From: Atopsyche davidsoni | Lineage: Eukaryota > Arthropoda > Insecta > Trichoptera > Hydrobiosidae | NCBI GenBank assembly: GCA_022113835.1 | Contig: JAILWY010000011.1 | Location: forward strand, 7,064,501-7,128,500 | Direction: 5' to 3' | DNA length: 64,000 nt | In this document: positions 14,221 through 25,570 of the stretch, one piece after another | Numbering within the stretch: position 1 is the first letter of the stretch | Layout of the letters: each line of letters opens with the position of its first letter | Made by a program: the position numbers and the translations under genes | The notes under the pieces: model-generated | Told to the model about the DNA's origin: nothing | Database searches by the model: none | Seen by the model: only the letters and a program-made list of their open reading frames with translations

Positions 14221-15059
14221 TATTATCTTTTAATATTATTCATCTTTTCAAAAAAGGGAAGGGGCTTTCTTTGCATTTTATTTCTTTCGGATTTTAATAA
14301 TTACAAAACAGATATGTGTGTTAGTATAAATAAATTTAATAAAAATATAATTAAGTGCATGAAATATCTATATATTTTCATTAAAAAAAAAATGTTTTAT
14401 TTAGTGTCGATTACTACGAGTATTTCAAGGAAACCAGTACTAAGAAGAAGATTGAAGCCTTAATCTTATATTTAAAAAAAAGTAATTATACTCATGTGAC
14501 GTATTAGGTTTTTATAATTATTGCCTTAGTCGTTGCAATTTTATACGTTAGCAAGTAAAAGTTATTATTGTTATTGAAAATTTCCTTTATATTTAATATG
14601 AATACAGCAAAATAGAACTATACACCTGCTTGTATATATATAACAGGTGTATCACAATTCTAAAAAAAATAATATCTGAAAATGTTGGTAATGTTTAATC
14701 ACGCATAAGCGATTGACAAAAAGGTTAATTAACGGTGAAGGTTTCATAAGAAAATGGCGAATCAAGTCCGGGCAATACGGATTAATCAATATAGTTTTTT
14801 TATTTAAAATATCCCAAAATTCATATTTATTTGCCGGCCCAAAATTCATATTTATTGGGTGAATGACCATAAATATGACGTCATTTGACTTTAATAACCA
14901 TATTTGCATTCAAGACAAATGTTACAAGTTGCTCATAAAACCATAATATTTAATGTGGACCGGATTTTAGCAAGTTTAATTTTTTGTTTTTCGACGCAAC
15001 AGCTTGAACGGAGAGTATAATAAATTAATGGATTGAACTAAACTTAAAATCTTTTTATT

Positions 15060-16312
15060 ATCTTTTAAGATAGATTGTTAACGAATCTCCAATATTTCAT
15101 GATTATTAAGTGTTGAACCTCTCTGTGTGCATCTATATAGAATATCAAAATCATCATTATATGTTTGATCTGCATTCAGTGATAGTGAAATGTCTCTCCT
15201 CCAGAAAGGCCTTAATATATATTTTTCCCGAAAAGTCTCCTATAAATTCTTTTGAACGATTAGCGGTAGACTTAGAATCAGCTCTCATACCAAAGTTAAG
15301 AAATTCAAATCATGTCTGTGCTGAAGCGTTAAAAACTTTAGCAATAAATTCACAAAAAACTGTAAATATGGATTGGTCGATATTAATTAATATTAAAACA
15401 TCCATAAAAAATAATAATCTTACAATCACTAAGGCAGATAAATGTAATACCGTTGTAATCTTAAATATATAAGATTACATTTCTAAAGGTGAAGAATTCT
15501 TAAATTCACCAACCTTTAAAATCTTACCTAAAGACCCTACGATGCGTTTTAACAATAAGATTAATATGAAAATAAGACCAATGCTTATAAATATAAAAAC
15601 TTATCCCCCCATTCACTAACATATGACTTACTTAAATTTCACAAACAAAATTATCCAATTAGACCAGTTGTATCCTTTTGTAATGCCCCCTCATACAAAT
15701 TAGCTTCTTATTTTAATCAGTTCCTGTGTAATTCCAATATATTCAAACCCATTTATACAATAAAGAACTCACTTGACTTAGTAAACAAAATAAAAGATAT
15801 ACATGTAAATCCCACATCAAAAATTGTATCATTTGATGTAGTTAGTTTGTTTACAAATATTCCCATAGCATCATTAAAAATCATTATCAAAGATTCACTA
15901 TCCTCTTCAAATTTAGACAAAAACTTGATAGCTGAAATAATCACCCTCTTATATTTGTGCTATGACCAAAATTATTTTATTTTTAATGGCAAATATTATC
16001 TCCAAACAGATGGTTTAGTTATGGGTTGCCCCTTATCTCCAATCCTAGCTGATATATTTATGAACAACCTTGAAATAATAATTTTTAATTCTACTCACCC
16101 CCTTATTAAATACATAAAATGTTGGACTAGATATGTTGATGACATCCTCGTTATATTTGAAGGTACCGATCGACAACTACACACTCTTTTCAATTTCAAT
16201 AATACTCTCAATGACGACATTAAATTCACTTTAGAAATTGGTATTAACCAATCTATCAATTTCCTTGACCTTTCATTATCAATAATAAACAATAGATTTG
16301 CATTTATTATAT
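15060..16312 (+). mobile_element. Penelope-like retroelement relic (reverse transcriptase)
   Basis: The plus strand encodes a broken reverse transcriptase. The N-terminal part (15110-15472) contains ERLAVDLESALIPKL and TITKADKCNTVVI, as in Penelope-like elements. It stops at about 15470 and is frameshifted around 15600. The RT core (15847-16308) has YLQTDGLVMGCPLSP, the catalytic YVDDI box and INFLDLSLSI. The usual YRKPT continuation and any GIY-YIG endonuclease are missing: the element is cut at about 16310 in a TTAT-rich stretch. Left-array unit sequence matches on both sides (14960-15050 against 22200-22270, and 16340 onward against 22930 onward), which bounds the insertion. Not functional. 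Confidence 0.82.
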
Positions 16313-16339
16313 TATTATATTATTTATTTATTATATACA

Positions 16340-17050
16340 AATCAGGGAGCAAAACTACTTGCTATGTTTAAGATAATTGACATGCCACCGATGAGATTGA
16401 TAATATAATACTTATCGATATTTCATGTTCCGATTTCATCAATATGCTTACTAAGCATTCTCATAATATACTCTTATACATACATACAAGTTAAATTCAT
16501 TTTTTGTTAAATATTTAAACACTTAAAGTCTTAGCTTAAATACATTTTACAAATAAAATACAAATACACTAAAATTCATAAGAAAGGTTACCCAAAATCA
16601 TTCGGTGCATCCCAAATTTATTTATGAACTCAATGTTTGTTTTTCAGGACACAATTTGCACTGTTATTAAAAAAATATAAATCGCACCTGTACACGATTT
16701 CATCGGTATGATGATTAAAAATAACCTTTTTTTAATAATGCGAATGAAGTTCATTTATTCTTATTATTCAAAAATACATAAATAAATTTGTTAAAATAAT
16801 TTATTAGTTTTTAAAAGACCATACTTTTGATTCTTTTAATAGAAAAACAATGTCTTATTTACATTTCCTTCAGTTTATCTGTTATTTTTTGAACAAACAG
16901 TTAGTTTCATGTACTATTTTGACTTTTAACAAAACAGAGAAAACAGTTTATTTTTTTTAAATGTTGCATCTGAAAAATTGTTATTAGTTTATATTTTAAT
17001 TAAATTTCATTGAAACGTTTTTATTTAAATAATCTTTTATATCTTCTCCA
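16340..17050. repeat. CT2/CT3 spacer block, also at 22930-23470
   Basis: Spacer sequence beginning AGCAAAACTACTTGCTATG is shared with 22930-23470 with small differences. Short open frames in it are not conserved in length between the copies, so I treat it as duplicated spacer rather than a gene. Confidence 0.7.
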
Positions 17051-17135
17051 CCTCGTATAGCTACTTAAAATATTGTTTATTATTACCACTTATATAAAAC
17101 CAGGCTAGAAAAGTTTTTTTCCCCAACTTGATGAA

Positions 17136-20058
17136 TCAATCAATATCCAATTTCCTGAAGGACCCGTGCATTTCAGAAAGCTCCGAATATATTTGACTTG
17201 GTTTTCCTTGTCGCTTGCTTTCGTCCGACTTAATATCCTTCAGTTTTATAAAGAAGTCGTGATACTGAGGAGACGACAAGGCTTCTATCCAATTATCTAA
17301 AACATAATCCGAAAACACATATCATTGATAAAACATTCGTAAAATTGAGGCAAAATCCCATGTACATGCACATGTGATAAATTATATATTTTCTGTTGTT
17401 ACTTTAGTTGGTTTCAGTAACAGCTGAAGTGGCTGAAGTAAAAATATTCAGGCATTTTAGATAGTTTTTTTGTGGAGGCCTAGACAGCATAAATGCAAAA
17501 ATTGATGTGATAGAAATGTGGCTTTATATGGAAATCCTTAAAATACCATGGGTTGTTTGCGTCACAGTTGAGAGACCTAAGATAGAGATTAAATATAATC
17601 TACTACAACCGGTTGTCTAGGGTAAAATCTTAGTAAAAAGAGACACCGGAAGAAATTTACACCAGTGGCTGAAAGCCAAGGACACAGTAAGATAAATTGG
17701 GCTCAGGACAAGTAAATGTTCAGCGAGATGGTCACCAACTTTCTCTGAAGAGAGGCACGTGAGAAAGATTAAAAATTAGTGAACAGTTTCTCACCTAAAA
17801 TTTGTGTTGTTGTTAACTCATAAGTCCCGCCCATGTCTTTAGGGAACACATCTCTTGGAATGAAATCGAAAAGGGATTCCATGCATGTGTATTCTTTCAA
17901 CCAATTTCGACTTTAAACACGATTGCATCACCTTTATTACCACCTCTGCGAACGGGGGACATTTTATAATATGAATACCCTTGACTCTTGCACCGTAGCA
18001 TTTCTGAAACAAAAATATAAAAATTGTACTCCTAGTATACGTTTTATATATTTAAGTCGCAGTTCTTACAAATTATACACAAACAATATAAGAAAATAGC
18101 AAAAATACGCTGGTTAGACAGCTTATGTGAAAGCCTTAATTTAACATGCTAGAGAAATGTTATCAATAAGCTTATAATTATTTTGTATAGAAAATAAAAC
18201 GATTAATGTACCAAATGACGTTTATCATTGGTAATGCGTTGTTTTTTTCAGTTTTACAAGGCATTTTTTTAACTGTTACACCGATAGCTGAAATAAATAC
18301 AACTATTTGTTATGGAAACTATAACACATTTAAAATAAAGATAAATGCAAGATAAAGTACTAAGCTTGGATCAGTTTGGTTTCATTGGATTGATGATACG
18401 TGCTTCAGTGATAAAATTTTAACTAAAATATGCTTAGTTTAACTAATAGAATATATATGCATTTTACTTCTAAGATGAAAAATGATTTCTTCAGTTGGGT
18501 TGGCGTCAACTTCAGCACGTGGGCCATTCGGACATTGCTCATGTCCCACACGTGGTAATTGTTGAAATCTTGTTCAAGGCGAAAGTCTCCCATTAATATG
18601 GAAATAACTGCATTGAAGAAGGGGTCGTAAAGATCGGATTTATCGTCAATTATTCTAAGGACAAGAAAAAAATCTATCATTTATGGCACTAAAACAAGCC
18701 AATTAAAAAAATCAAAATTGATTGATGATTTCGGTTTTTTGGGTTTTGAGAGCTTTGTAGTTTTCTGTTCTTCGAGATTTCGGTCCGGTTTTTAGGGATT
18801 TATATATATATATATATATATATTCTTCTAAAATTGGTTCTACAACGGATCTCAAGTGCCTGAGAACAGAAAGCTATTAGTAACGTTTTTTAGGTAATTA
18901 ATTCACATATAAAACAATTTATTGAAAATATTTAAAGATGTTTGGGTTCATCAGAATTGTAAAATTCAGCTTACCTTAATATATTCACCCTGATGTCGTC
19001 TGGAGCACATTTAGGAAGAAGCAAGACCTGCGCAACTTTCAAGTATTCCTGAAGGTTAGAGCTCATGATGTCTCTGTTGGAAAAGTACTCCGGCATGAAA
19101 GTTCTGGCCATTAGTAAATTTTCAATTTTTCCTTTTGCCTTCTCAACACTGAATTTATTGACTGAAATTATTCTTCGCAGATAATTAATTGCTGAAGAAA
19201 TATGTCATAAGTCACATATTAATCAATTCCCATTATACATAAAAATAAGTCAATTATTATCAAAATTCATACAGGTAATAATGGTTTAGCTTTCATCATC
19301 CCTTGGTAAAATAATAAAAATTATTGGATATAATACACGATTAGTGGGGAACTTAACAATTATGCCTTTTTCTCATACAATTGTCATTTGCAAATAGTTT
19401 ACGAAACCTCATTTTGTTGCTAGATGCTAATTTATCACGTTGGCGAAACTAATTAATGGGAACAGTATGGAATATTCTTTGATATTAAAATATTATAATG
19501 GCTTTCCATCGCGTATTTTGATGGTGGCTCTAGTGCTGGGGATATAACTTAGAATTATTTATTTATAATTATCGAGGTTAAGCTCTTAAGGATATTGAGC
19601 CAATACAATTTTTTTCAATAATCTAGTAAAAAATATTCACATTTATTCAACGTCACTTTGATTCGAAGCTACCAGTTTCACCAATATGGATCTTCAGGCA
19701 GTACGTCAACCAAGTTATGACTGAGGGTGCTATCGACTTAAATCGGCAAGAACTTTTATTACTAAAATAACATAGTGGAATTTCAATTAAAATATATATG
19801 TAAGAATAAAGATTGCTGAAACTTTAAAACATCCTGACGATTATGATAATTTTAGTGCAAAATTAAGACATGAAAAGATATATATAAAAATTATTTACTA
19901 GGTTCTGTCTTCGGAAAGTGTGGCTGGAGTCTGTACCAGTCTTGGAGCAGACGGACGCTTTCATCCAAGTACTTCAAAGTGATGCCTTCATTCTTCAGAA
20001 CTCTGTCCATGTCGTATTCATCAGCATCAAACAGGATTCTCACGTAGTTTCTAGCCAT
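17136..20058 (-). pseudogene. CT3: CRAL-TRIO gene copy with 8-nt frameshift in exon 4
   Basis: Exons by alignment: 19899-20058, 18975-19191, 18468-18654, 17795-18003, 17136-17296. Splice sites all look usable (exon 2 donor AAG|GTAAGC). Exon 3 is 187 nt, six shorter than its paralogues: an in-frame loss of two codons. Exon 4 is 209 nt rather than 217: eight bases (CGAACTAT on the plus strand in CT2) are missing at the CCAT|GCATG junction, near 17882. The frame is lost after VERIHMH and a TAA follows at 17839-17841, before the FPKDMGG motif and the whole C-terminus. The leader initiator is also changed (see 21054-21260). Exons 1, 2 and 5 remain open, so inactivation looks recent. A sequencing error is possible for the single indel. 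Confidence 0.82.
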
Positions 20059-21053
20059 TTTTAAGTTTCACTCTAGAATTATTAAGTACTTATTTACATA
20101 AAGTAACCATTGAAATAACATGTTTTTAAATACCCCTAGCAATAGCATAAAAGCATATGTAAATACTATTACAATTTTAAAGACAAAGATAAGTGTTAGC
20201 AATACCATGGTGTACTGTAAGTGTTCATTTGGCAGCCAATATAAATAAACTTGTATGATATATTTTTATTAAATTAATAAATGTCAATTTGTAATACGGT
20301 ATTTATTGTCAGAATGTGCGTAGAAATCTATCGTCTGTTACAACCCTATAATATTTATGTCTTAGTGTATTTTTGGAGTGAAATCGCTAAATGCTCGCTC
20401 ATTATATTCAATTATATGTTTTTTTATTTAAAAAATATACAATGAAAAAATTCACTATTTAAATGTCTATGCTGCAAGAATTTTTTATGATCTACGCACC
20501 GTGATCAAAATGAGATGAAAATGGGTTTGTGACGAAAATTTTGACGCGTTGATGTTTTTAGAAACAAATTTTAGATCATGCTCCATTTATTCTGATATTT
20601 TATACAAAAGAAATAATAAAGACAAAAATTTATGATAAAAAAATATATCTTATTTTCAATATCCCAAATAGTAAAAATAAAGTGTCACGTCTACGTGGCT
20701 TGAGCAAAGTTTGTAAGATCAGAAATATTGATACAGCCTCACACCAAGAACAAAACTAAATTAATATCAACTGCTAAAACATAAAAATATCAAATTTCGT
20801 CGATGTATTTTTCATATTTTGATTATTGGCATATATAATAATAGCTAAATAATTTGTTTTTTTTAAAGCATAACATATGAATGTATCTTTTAATATTTTG
20901 TACTGTCGCAAAATAATAAAAGCAGTAATTAATAAGTAAATTTAACCATGATTATTGTGCCAAAAATATTTAATAAATATTAAAAGCTATAGTAGTAACA
21001 AAATGTTCAAATGTGGCAAATTAAATTGGTGAGACAGTAAATTCATGATTTAC

Positions 21054-21260
21054 CTGAAATACAAGATAATCTGTCGTTTTTCTTCTATTTAGGAAGGTTC
21101 ACAGAAATAAATCATATATATATCGTCGCAGTATTGATTTACTAAACATAGAAAGAAAAAAGGTTCACAAAATTATATAATTCTTCACACACACAAACAC
21201 CCGTCCGAGAGATATCAAGAGTCACAGAAGCCTGACCAGTTTCAATCGGTTTATTTAAAA
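21054..21260 (-). promoter_or_regulatory. CT3 leader exon with altered initiator
   Basis: Fourth copy of the left-array promoter block, 1.0-1.2 kb upstream of CT3. The initiator reads TCTGTGA instead of TCAGTGA: the would-be +1 A (position 21226) is T. The donor is CAG|GTAAAT at 21054. It fits relaxed constraint on the CT3 pseudogene. Confidence 0.5.
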
Positions 21261-24200
21261 ATAATATATTTTAATATTATTCATCCTTCCAAAAAAGGGC
21301 TATCTTAGCATTTTATTTTTTTTTATTTTTAATAATTACAGAACAGATATGTGTGTGAGTATAAATTAAGTTAATTAAAATATAATTAAGTGCCAAAAAT
21401 ATTAATATATTCATAAAAAAATATGTTTTATTTAATGTCGATTCACGGAAAACCAGTACTAAGAAGAAGATTAAAAACTTAATCTTATACTTAATCATGT
21501 GACTTATTAGGTTTTTATAATTATTGCCTTAGTCGTTGCAATTTAATACTTTTCCTTTTCATAAATTTTCAAGTAAAAAGCTATTATTGTTATTGAAAAT
21601 CTCCTTTTTATTTAATATAAATACAGCAAAATAAAACTTTACACCTGCTTGTATATATATAACAGGTGTATCCCAATTCTAAAAAAAACAATATCTAAAA
21701 ATGTTGGTAATGCCTTATCACGCATAAGCGATTAAGAAAAAGGTTTCATAGGAAAATGGCTGATCATGTCCGGGCAATATTTTTTCAGTTATTTTACTTG
21801 TTGTATATTTTAGTGTGACTAGTTTCACTTACCATTATATTTAAATTTGCCAGTTGTATAAGTAAGTGAAACTTGTGACACTCAATAGTAAAACGTGAAA
21901 ATATTTTATTTAAATAAAAATGTATTTTTCCACCTCTGTTCATCGTATGCGATCTTTTTCATTTACTAATTTTGATGAAAATTTTTCTACAAAAGGCCAA
22001 AAAGAAACAAGAAGGCGAACAAGAAACCAAATACGGATAAATTAATATAGTTTTTTTATTTAAAATATCCAAAAATGCGTATTTATTTGCCAGCCAACTG
22101 CAACCTTACTTGTATGACGTCATTTGACTTTGATACGCTTATTTGGGCACAAGGTCAACGTTACAAGTTGCTCAAAAAACCATAATATTTAATGTGGACC
22201 GGATTTTAGCTAGTTCAAAATTTTTGCTTTATGACGCAGAGTAAAATAAATTATTGGATTAAATTCAAATTTTTTTACATTTTTGTAAGACGTATACTAA
22301 TTTTTATTAAAAATCATGAATTATAAGCACTTTAAAAATAATTTTATGTATTATATAATATAATATCATTCGGTTATCTAAAATATTTTTTTTTGTATTT
22401 GATTTGATTTTTCTAAGAAATGCTTTTTTAAGAAATTAATTTTGAATCTAAAAACTCCAAGTAAATTTTAAGTCACAATGAAATTTTGCATTTAATTAAT
22501 TTATTTTATTCGTGTTTTTACCAACTTAAGATTGTTAAAAGGTAGTTCTGTGATTTTTTATTATTGTAAAAATAAAAATAGCAAATCTTAACATATGCTT
22601 CTTATTTAAAATAAACATTCAATCAAACTTTGACCTATTCATTGTCGCACACTTTGAAATCTCGCTTACGAGCCACATTGTTGGCAGCTGCGGCTTTAAA
22701 TTTGTACATATATAGAATTGTTTGTTATTGGTAAATTTTATCTTAAAAATTAAATAAATGCGCATATTAAATTCAACGATGAATATAAACATATCAAAAT
22801 GTATTCTGCGAGAAGTTTATCAAGGTGAATGAAATGATCAAAGTGTAGTCACAGTATACAGCATTCCTTGCCAAAAAATATATCAAAACATACAAGTCAA
22901 AGCATTTTGGTACTTATTTTTAAGCAAAAGCAGAGAGCAAAACTACTTGCTATGTTTAAGATAATTGACATGCCACCGATAAGATTAATAATAAAATGCT
23001 TATCTTTATTTCATGTTTCCGATTTCATCAATATGCTTAATAAGCATTCTCATAACATACTCTAATACTATACATACTAGTTTAAAACCTTTTTTTGTTT
23101 AATATATATAAAGCCTAATTACATTTAAAATCTTTTTCTTTTTAAAATTTATAAGAAAGGTTACCCAAAAACATTCGGTGCATCTCAAATTTATTTATAA
23201 ACTCAATATTGGTTTTTCAGGACTCAATTTGCACTGTTATTAAAAATAAATATGGCACCTGTACACGATTTCAATAAAAATTACATTTTTTTAATAATAC
23301 GAATGAAATTCATTTTTATTTATGATTTAAATATACGTAAATAAATATCTCAGTTTTTATTTGTATCCTTTAACAGAAAATCAATGTATTTTTTTAGTAA
23401 AACCTTTTGTCGATAGACTAAATTATATTAAATTACTTTTATATAAGATCTTTGAACGAAATTCAAAGTATGCACATGATTTGATATTGTTATACATTTT
23501 TAATCTAAAGAAAGTCAACAGAGGGAGTCAATATTTATAATAAAGAAAAACACTATGCATACTTTAATTATTGTTTTATATTATTAATTAAAGAAATTTT
23601 AACCAAGAATTAAAATTATTTTTTAAATTAATTAATAGTTGTAATCATATAAGTGGAATAAATTTTTTTTAATGCAAATATAATATTAAGAAATTCAATA
23701 TTTTTGACAGAGAGTACTTGGTGGAATTCCATTTTAATATTTTTGAATAAAATACTTGAGTGATTTTCCACATTTTTGTTTTTATTAGTGACCGGTTTCG
23801 CCAACCCTTCACGTTGGCATTATCAAACAGCTAAACAGATAATGCCACTTACTACTTACTTTGAAAACAAGAACTTACATTATTATTGCGAATTTATTTA
23901 TCTTTTTTAAATTTGCATATTTTTATTATTTGTTAAATTAATATTTAAAAATATTTATTTACATTTTGTTTCAGTAAGCGCCTTTTGTGAGGCAATATTA
24001 GTGTCATGTCAGTATACACAAGCGTCGATTCACGGCGTAGATAATGACCACAAAATTATAATAAATATTTAGTAATTTAAATTAAAAAAGCTTATATGTA
24101 TAAAAAATGTTGTATATTTGAATTTCAGAACCAAAAAAAGACTTAATTTAAAATGAGACCACATGTAAAGATGTTTAAACAAAATAGACAACGTTATTTG

Positions 24201-25570
24201 TATTACCTAAATTCAATTATTGATATCGGTTTTAGTTTATTTAAAATATTTTTATATATATATAGATTATTATAAACATTAATTTTTTATTTAAATATTT
24301 TATTTTGATTTACAAATGACAAAATCAAAATAAAATGAAAACAGCAGCACGTTGAATGTTTAAAATCAAAATGTGAGAAAAAACATCAACGCGTTTAAAA
24401 TTATGTCTGAAACCTCTACCTTGAAAAACTTACATCATAATTTAATAAATAGAGTTTTTTTTTAAAATGTGAATATTTTCTATAAGCATCAATAAATAAT
24501 GTTATGAATGTCATAAGCTCCAATAATTTACCATTAATAGTAATTGAATGATGATCAATTATTGCTGATTAAGCATTGTCAAAACCTATACGCTCGCTTT
24601 TGGGCCAAAAGTCGTATTAGCAGGTTTTTTCCATGAACTTCCTGAAAGCAACCAAAAATCCTAGATATAATTCGTTGGGGGTAGTTTATAACAAATTTTT
24701 TCTGATCACACTAATGTCATAAAATACTTGGACTTATTAAAAATGTCATTCTTCTCTCTGTTCTGTCACCCAACCGATGATATTTTTTTAAATGCGTAAA
24801 TCAAAATGTATTCAATAAAAATCTTACAAAAAATTCAGTTCATATCGGAAAGGGTTCCAAAATTACTTTAAAGACTAAAAAGACATGCTAGAATTTTTTT
24901 TATAAAATCCAACGATGGAAAGAATACAGAAAAGAAAACTCAAAAAAAAACGTTTCATAATACGGCCATGACTAAATGGCCTTGAAATTGGCATCAACAA
25001 AGGAACCAAAACGTGGGATGTGGTGAAATTCTGATAAGGATCAAAATAAGGTAAAAAATTAATTTAACTACGTCCTTTACGAACATTTCTGCTTCACCTT
25101 AGAAGTTTTGTGGTTTTTCTTCATCATGTGTCTCTCCTCAGAGGAGGTTGGCGACCATTTCACTGAGCATATACTCATGCTGAGCCAGTGTTTATGGTTT
25201 ACAAACAATTACATGGTTACATGGTTTTGGAAACAATAGCAGGTACCCCTCCCCTCGGCAAAGTACTTTAATACCAAATAAATTTTTGTAAAAAAATGTG
25301 TACTTTTATCAAAGAAACAAAACTCGTTTATAAATTAACATCAATAACTAACAACTCATTTTAATACATATATAAAATGGCATTACAAAGTTAAAAACAA
25401 TTAAATAAATAGACCCGTTTGATATTTAATAAAATTAACATTGATTATTGTCTATTTTGATTTTCAATTCTTTTATATTTATAGTTGAATGAAAACCCCA
25501 ACAAATGATATTATAATTCAATTTTACAAAATTTAAAGATGTATTCAATAAATAAAATATTAAAATTATT
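21261..25570. other. Spacer between the CT3 and CT4 subfamilies
   Basis: The first 2.2 kb repeats left-array spacer sequence. From about 23840 the sequence is AT-rich and unique within the window. A somewhat GC-richer block lies at 25125-25260 (it begins with the palindrome CTCCTCAGAGGAG), possibly an old transposon tail that I cannot classify. No coding exons are recognisable. Confidence 0.6.
23690..23840. repeat. Dispersed element with GGTTTCGCCAACC motif
   Basis: Sequence from ATTTTTGACAGAGAG through GTGACCGGTTTCGCCAACC to ATTATCAAACAG. Related copies occur at 28765-28955, 29090-29260 (opposite strand), 37345-37530 and 52070-52270. Several copies are fold-backs. Probably a small non-autonomous mobile element; class not assigned. 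Confidence 0.7.

Larger units (their letters stand above)
1..24000. repeat. Left tandem duplication block (CT1-CT3 units)
   Basis: Spacer, promoter and intron sequence recurs with a period of about 6.6 to 7.3 kb. Landmarks: the leader-exon block at 770-940, 7393-7562, 14014-14186 and 21054-21226; the coding start at 6221, 12782 and 20058; and a 3'-flank block containing AACAAAACAGAGAAAAC near 2127, 8946 and 16926. Non-coding stretches inside the block (1-769, 986-2573, 6222-7392, 7600-9417, 12783-14013, 20059-21053) hold only diverged copies of each other, microsatellites and AT-rich sequence; I see no further genes in them. Confidence 0.85.

Noticed and set aside
18799..18821. Short TA tract in CT3 intron 2
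   Set aside because: Too short and common in this AT-rich DNA to deserve a feature.
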